Below, piece after piece: positions 7,162 to 10,786 of a stretch of DNA of 10,786 bases (within the stretch, counting starts at the first letter, position 1; every line of letters begins with the position of its first letter). The notes under the pieces were generated by a model that was given only the letters and a program-made list of their open reading frames with translations, was not told where the DNA came from and made no database searches. The stretch spans positions 1-10,786 of the forward strand of contig MPNW01001813.1 in the NCBI GenBank assembly GCA_011800805.1, read 5' to 3'. This stretch comes from Hirudo medicinalis (Eukaryota; Annelida; Clitellata; Hirudinida; Hirudinidae). The position numbers were made by a program, and so were the translations under genes.

Positions 7162-7416
7162 CTGATGTTATTAGACAGAGTTTGTCTGAAATCGATGATT
7201 ACCACTGGAAACTGCAAACAACACGAAATTTGCAGAAAAACAAAGCAAAAACAAAGCAAAATCAAAGCAAGAAGAAAACATGAAATTTTTAAGGAACATT
7301 TTTAACAGAAAATTGTGATCTGCTGACGTGGAGTTCATCAGATTTGTTTTCATTCCACCATTTCCAGGCCCTGTAAGCACCATTATTTTTCCAGCCGATA
7401 AGTTGGATGGATTTGC

Positions 7417-7486
7417 TTGATTTGATTGAAGTGATTGATTTGATTGAAGTGATTGATTTGACTAAAGTGATTGAAGTGATTGAAAG
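7417..7486 (+). repeat. 18-bp minisatellite
   Basis: TTGATTTGATTGAAGTGA occurs at 7417-7434 and 7435-7452, and with two changes at 7453-7470. Half-unit pieces TTGAAGTGA and TTGAAAG follow. The minus frame reads SITSIK repeats, an artefact. Confidence 0.9.
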
Positions 7487-7697
7487 TTCTTGTTTGTTTA
7501 CGATGAGATCATCTGACAACAGATGTCGAGATAGCTGACCAGCTCAAATAAACGATGCTTTATAAGCAAATAGAGCTTCTGATGGGGAATTGTGCAACAC
7601 TCTGCTCAGTATCAGAAGAGCATGAAATGGAGGGATGGAGGGGTGTGATAGCAAAGGTCAATCATTATTCGGCTACTATAATTATTTATCAAGATCA

Positions 7698-7823
7698 TTT
7701 ATGATATCAAATTTAATTATAAATTTATGATATCAAATTTAATTATAAATTTATGATATCAAATTTAATTATAAATTTATGATATCAAATTTAATTATAA
7801 ATTTATGATATCAAATTTAATTA
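7698..7823 (+). repeat. 26-bp AT-rich minisatellite, broken at an N
   Basis: Identical units of TTTATGATATCAAATTTA plus ATTATAAA start at 7698, 7724, 7750, 7776 and 7802. The fifth is cut after 22 bases by the N at 7824. Each unit contains GATATC, and the joins form ATAAATTTAT palindromes. Perfect identity suggests recent expansion. Confidence 0.96.
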
Positions 7824-7824
7824 N
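7824..7824. other. Single ambiguous base between two repeats
   Basis: The only N in the window falls exactly between the 26-bp minisatellite and a CAT/TTA/TTG microsatellite. It probably marks an assembly or consensus problem, so the repeat lengths on either side are unreliable. Confidence 0.8.
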
Positions 7825-7842
7825 CATCATCATCATTATTAT

Positions 7843-7873
<31 letters not shown>

Positions 7874-7905
7874 GTTGTTGTTGTTGTTGTTGTTATTATT
7901 ATTAT
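7825..7905 (+). repeat. Compound CAT-TTA-TTG-TTA microsatellite
   Basis: Blocks of CAT, ATT, GTT (about 7874-7893) and ATT follow each other in register, each differing from its neighbour by one base of the unit. Confidence 0.92.
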
Positions 7906-8217
7906 ACTAATAATATTTAATAGCTATAATAATAATAAAATTATAATATTTTCAATAATTATATTTCGTAATAATTGTTAGACTGATTAGATTAGACTTA
8001 CAACAACAATGTTTTTAATGGTTGTAAGTTGTACAAGCTTAATTGATAAAGGAAATTGAAACCAATAATCAGATCAAAATTCAAATGAATTAATTTAACA
8101 ATTAATTTGATAATTGAAAACTGAATTGAAAATAAACAGGCCATAAAACAAGGAAATTTAGTCTGGCACCTCTGCATATTTACACTATCGAACTCTTCAA
8201 TACGAATGTCTTGAATT
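7906..8217. other. AT-rich DNA, no gene seen
   Basis: The sequence is rich in AATTTAAT-type words. A GTAAGT word occurs near 8025 without an open exon in front of it. No feature is supported. Confidence 0.6.
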
Positions 8218-8244
8218 CATCATTATCATCATCATCTTGCGATG

Positions 8245-8275
<31 letters not shown>

Positions 8276-8303
8276 GACGTCGACAACGTCAACGTCATCA
8301 TCA
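8218..8303 (+). repeat. ATC array ending in GACGTC/AACGTC words
   Basis: Pure ATC units (about 8247-8274) are followed by ATCGACGTCGACAACGTCAA and two more ATC units. An ORF from 8242 reads poly-His and then non-repeat sequence, with no recognisable domain. Confidence 0.92.
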
Positions 8304-8426
8304 GTCCACGCATCAATTAATTTCTCCAAGAAATGAAGAAATGTTCATCAGTCACACGACATTCACCTCTTGTCACACCTCGTCTTTAAATCCACCCTCA
8401 AAATTCTTTTCCAGCATTTCCTCAAC

Positions 8427-8490
8427 GTTGTTGTTGTTTGATGTTGTTGTTGCTGTTGTTGTTGTTGCTGTTGTTGTTGCTGTTGTTGTT
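8427..8490 (+). repeat. GTT microsatellite
   Basis: GTT units with regular GCT interruptions (TTGCTGTTGTTG). A Val/Ala-rich frame results and is not considered coding. Confidence 0.9.
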
Positions 8491-8828
8491 CCGAGCTTCG
8501 TTACAAGGAGTGGAACTCAAGTCGGGATGATGGCCTGTAGTAATTCATTGCAGTTTACGATCGGTTCGTTTATTTTATCTGCAAATCATGGAAACATACT
8601 CTCATTAACTTCCAGAACGTGGTTTCTTGAGTGAGCGCCATTATGCGCCAGGGCAATTAACGCCAAGTTTCATGTTGGAAGCGCATGCTGTTCGCGTTTG
8701 ATGTTTTATTGAGAGTTACTTTATGTTCCCAGTATCAAGTGTGCGTGAGAGGTTCGTGAAAAAGAAAGATTTCACACTGACAACTGTCTGTCTGTCTTGA
8801 TGGCCGATTGTTTGTCTAGGCCCATAAA
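8491..8828. other. Repeat-poor, somewhat GC-richer DNA
   Basis: GCGCCA occurs at 8635-8640 and 8645-8650, with CGCCA at 8661-8665. No exon or RNA gene is supported. It precedes the unassigned ORF at 8829. Confidence 0.5.
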
Positions 8829-9155
8829 ATGATTCGGAATTCTTCTCAGAAGTCGTCACCGAGTGACGTTTATTTGTTCTGTGTCACGTTGGCGTCATGC
8901 CGAGCTCGTCATGCGCTAACACCTGGAATCCTTGTCACGACATTCCTACGCAGTCCTCGTTCTCAAATCTTCAAAATCAGCCCCTCACTCCAAGCATCTT
9001 TCGAAAATGATCGGCTCGAATGCAAACATTTTATGCTCAATTTTCTGGAAAACATGACGGTCACGTGTGCATGGGAGTTTGTTTTGAATTTACCGCCCTT
9101 TTATGATTGGCAGACGATTCATGGAGAAGAATTGATTGGCTCTTCAAAGCAATAA
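8829..9155 (+). CDS. Unassigned 108-codon ORF in repeat-free DNA
   Basis: This is the longest open frame that owes nothing to a simple repeat. It starts MIRNSSQKSSPSDVYLF and ends DWQTIHGEELIGSSKQ before TAA. No domain, signal peptide or transmembrane run is recognised; one N-glycosylation-type sequon (ENMT) occurs near residue 84. It lies in a GC-richer stretch (about 8630-9150). It could be a stray ORF, part of an exon, or flanking promoter DNA. Coding status is a guess. Confidence 0.12.
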   Translation: MIRNSSQKSSPSDVYLFCVTLASCRARHALTPGILVTTFLRSPRSQIFKISPSLQASFENDRLECKHFMLNFLENMTVTCAWEFVLNLPPFYDWQTIHGEELIGSSKQ

Positions 9156-9309
9156 TTTTCAGTTTTACTGTCTTTTCATGTTGGGACAGAGAAAATGTAT
9201 TGCATAAACTCGAAATAAACTTCCTGTCATGAAAACAATCAATAAGACGACAAAGATTTCTAATTAAAAAATTTCATTTCAAAAATTCTCTCGAGGTGTT
9301 GTTGACATT
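9156..9309. other. AT-rich spacer
   Basis: No gene or repeat is seen. The minus-strand frame across it and the next array is a repeat artefact. Confidence 0.6.
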
Positions 9310-9373
9310 GATGATGATGATGATGATGATGATCCTGAATCGTGCCGATGATGAATATGATGAAGGTGATGAC
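9310..9373 (+). repeat. Short GAT array with decayed flank
   Basis: Pure GAT units (9310-9333) are followed by scattered GATGAT, GAATATGATGAAGG and GATGAC remnants. Confidence 0.9.
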
Positions 9374-10053
9374 AATGTTTATCAAAAGTTCGAACAAAGA
9401 CAAAAAGACAAAAGTGACCTGCCAACGGAGTGATGTCACCACTCAGATTGAGAAGGCTGGGTTGTTGCCACCCTCTTTATGAGGAGGAGAGCATTCTTTA
9501 GAAAAATCGTTCTTCATAAAATAACATAACGTAAAATAAAGTCATGAACTGGTGATGATGAACTGTTGTACACGAAGACATCAAATCCAAGATTATTTAC
9601 AAAACAATCTCAAATTCACAACAAAACAGTCTCAGATAGAAATTGAAAAATTAATCGACCAAACAGCGCGCTCCTCTATGGAAGGTGCCATGAAATTCAT
9701 GCTCATGATAAATTGTAATAATTTATGTTAATTAGGGGACCCCGTGGAGCTGGTTAGCTAATAACATAAATTTTTAATCTCCAGCCACAATAGAAAGGCA
9801 CAGGTTTCGTTCGTTTGATTTTTTGTTACGATTTAAAATCTTACAACGCTAATCACATGTGACTATGCTATCGAATATGACTTGTACACATGACATCAGG
9901 TAATTATAAGTGATAATTATAACATCATAATATCATGGTGACATCATAATATCAGACTCGTAATCGATGACGAATTGTGACTCAGACCGAATGATAATAA
10001 CATCGTGCAAGTGATCATCATCTGTTGTCTCCTCCATTCCATCCATCCATCTC
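9374..10053. other. Probable P450 3' flank or 3' UTR; otherwise nothing recognised
   Basis: This lies 3' of the P450 stop on the minus strand. An ATTAAA poly(A)-signal variant occurs on minus at 9778-9773, about 275 nt after the stop; no AATAAA is closer. ACATCATAATATCA is duplicated at 9922-9935 and 9941-9954. A short CCATCCATCC run lies at 10036-10049. Confidence 0.4.
9720..9772. repeat. Long hairpin near the P450 3' end
   Basis: AATTTATGTTAATTAG (9720-9735) pairs with CTAATAACATAAATT (9758-9772) with one bulged base. The loop is about 22 nt and contains GGGGACCCC. The outer 11 bp match perfectly. The ATTAAA word on the minus strand lies directly beside it. It could be a 3' UTR structure, a MITE remnant or a chance palindrome. 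Confidence 0.7.
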
Positions 10054-10335
10054 TCAATCAACTATGGACAGCTTCGGGCGGCCTTCAAGGGCTCTGAACT
10101 TGATCTGAACGTCCTTCATGGGCGGTAAAATCTCGTGCCCGTGGTATCTGGCGTCACACTCCGTCAACTCCCCTGGGAGAAGTTCCAACTCGAAATTGGA
10201 AAGAACTGACAGGACGAAAATCTTGCTCTGGAGGATGGCATATCTTTTTCCAGGACATAAACTTCCGAAGGGCATCACTGCCTGGAAGAGGCTGGATTCA
10301 TCGGAGTGTTTCATGAAGCGATCGTACTTGAAAGT
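10054..10335 (-). CDS. Last exon of a cytochrome P450, CYP7/CYP8/CYP39-like (5' exons outside window)
   Basis: Cytochrome P450s are heme monooxygenases, in animals usually ER-bound; the CYP7/8/39 group acts on sterols, oxysterols and prostanoids. This exon encodes 93 residues and a TGA stop. It opens with TFKYDRF, the conserved stretch before the heme loop. The Cys-ligand region follows as MPFGSLCPGKRYA (residues 21-33, proposed ligand Cys27, with the usual CxGxxxA spacing after it). Then come FELELLPGE and EILPPMKDVQIKFRAL, matching the C-terminal beta region of CYP7-type enzymes, where a GILPP-like motif is typical. The acceptor reads TTCCAG before ACT on the minus strand, phase 0. The heme loop is odd: Phe and Cys are separated by three residues, where the FGxGxxxCxG pattern has six. 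No earlier exon was found up to the window edge, so the rest lies to the right. Family membership is firm; subfamily, substrate and activity are inference. Confidence 0.87.
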   Translation of the reverse strand, partial: TFKYDRFMKHSDESSLFQAVMPFGSLCPGKRYAILQSKIFVLSVLSNFELELLPGELTECDARYHGHEILPPMKDVQIKFRALEGRPKLSIVD

Positions 10336-10402
10336 CTGGAAAGTGGGAATATTTAATCATAACAATAGCAGCAACAATTACTAAGCCATTTCAACGATGA
10401 CA
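10336..10402 (-). other. 3' end of the intron before the P450 exon
   Basis: On the minus strand, ATTAAATATTCCCACTTTCCAG precedes the exon as parts ATTAAAT, ATTCCCAC and TTTCCAG. A moderate pyrimidine tract leads into the AG at 10337-10336. Confidence 0.6.
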
Positions 10403-10500
10403 AAAATAATAATAATAATAATAATAACAATAATAATAATAATCATATTAATAGTACTAATAATAATCATCATATTAATAATAATAATAATAATAATAAA
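10403..10500 (+). repeat. AAT microsatellite with ATC/ACT variants
   Basis: AAT units (10404-10442) are followed by interrupted CATATTAATAGTACT words and a second AAT run (about 10474-10499). It is probably intronic to the P450. Confidence 0.93.
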
Positions 10501-10689
10501 CGCGTGCCAGCAGAATGGAGTGTGGTCAGTAATGCAATAACAATTTATGTTAACCATCTCCGAGTAACTAACGAGACGCTTGTATCAGCAACTTAACGTG
10601 AGCCATTATAATGAACATAATGGTTCATCCTTCATTAAGTGCTATTATTGACCAACATTACTATGCAAATTAAAGAACACAACAACACA

Positions 10690-10690
<1 letters not shown>
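10501..10690. other. Unique AT-rich DNA, probably intronic
   Basis: No P450 exon frame or donor was found on the minus strand in this interval. GAACATAATGGTTCAT is near-palindromic around 10613-10628. Confidence 0.5.
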
Positions 10691-10746
<56 letters not shown>

Positions 10747-10786
10747 GACGACGACGACGACGACGAGATGATAACGATGATGGTAA
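10691..10786 (+). repeat. ACT array passing abruptly into GAC, running to the window edge
   Basis: Uninterrupted ACT units (10691-10746) change in one step to six GAC units (10747-10764), then GAGATGATAACGATGATGG. The purity suggests recent expansion. The array may continue past the edge. Confidence 0.95.

Overview
The window looks like animal nuclear DNA. It is AT-rich, gene-poor and packed with simple-sequence repeats, and what can be read as coding is split into exons with GT/AG boundaries. No bacterial gene, operon or ribosome binding site is visible. The only coding piece assigned to a family is the last exon of a cytochrome P450 at the right end (minus strand, 10054-10335). Its C-terminal signature resembles the CYP7/CYP8/CYP39 group (bile-acid, oxysterol and prostanoid P450s). 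That group and the repeat load suggest an invertebrate outside the insect and nematode lines, perhaps a marine deuterostome, but the species cannot be fixed from this window.

Layout. 1-1200: four GAT/GAC arrays separated by AT-rich DNA. 1200-1510: a repeat-free stretch with clustered transcription-factor-like sites. 1570-2360: TGGA-type and CAATCAAT repeats, then a possible plus-strand exon (2241-2359). 2368-3403: dense GAT arrays. 3538-4117: evidence by eye for an unrecognised minus-strand gene. Two exons (3701-3796 and 3538-3595) have good splice signals, join in phase and encode a hydrophobic segment; a weaker charged exon lies upstream at 4049-4117, and a CAA (Gln-type) microsatellite lies between. 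4421-4681: an array of 17-bp units containing almost no G. 4838-4995: another GAT/GAC array. 5000-5960: AT-rich, nothing supported. 5963-8303: arrays now mostly ATC on the plus strand, a long ATCC array, an 18-bp minisatellite, and a 26-bp minisatellite that breaks at the window's single N (7824). A possible decayed SINE sits near 6380-6560. 8490-9300: repeat-poor, somewhat GC-richer, with one unassigned 108-codon ORF. 9310-10050: a short GAT array and a hairpin that may lie in the P450 3' UTR. 10054-10335: P450 exon. 10336-10786: probable P450 intron filled with AAT, ACT and GAC microsatellites.

The two best-supported coding pieces are both on the minus strand and both partial. The 5' part of the P450 lies beyond the right edge. 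Nothing shows that the two genes work together. Most long ORFs here are artefacts of stop-free triplet repeats (poly-Asp, -Met, -Ile, -His, -Val). The most useful leads are the P450 heme loop, which appears three residues short; the cryptic split gene at 3538-4117; and the repeat architecture itself (strand switch, GAC/GAT mosaicism, microsatellite inversion).
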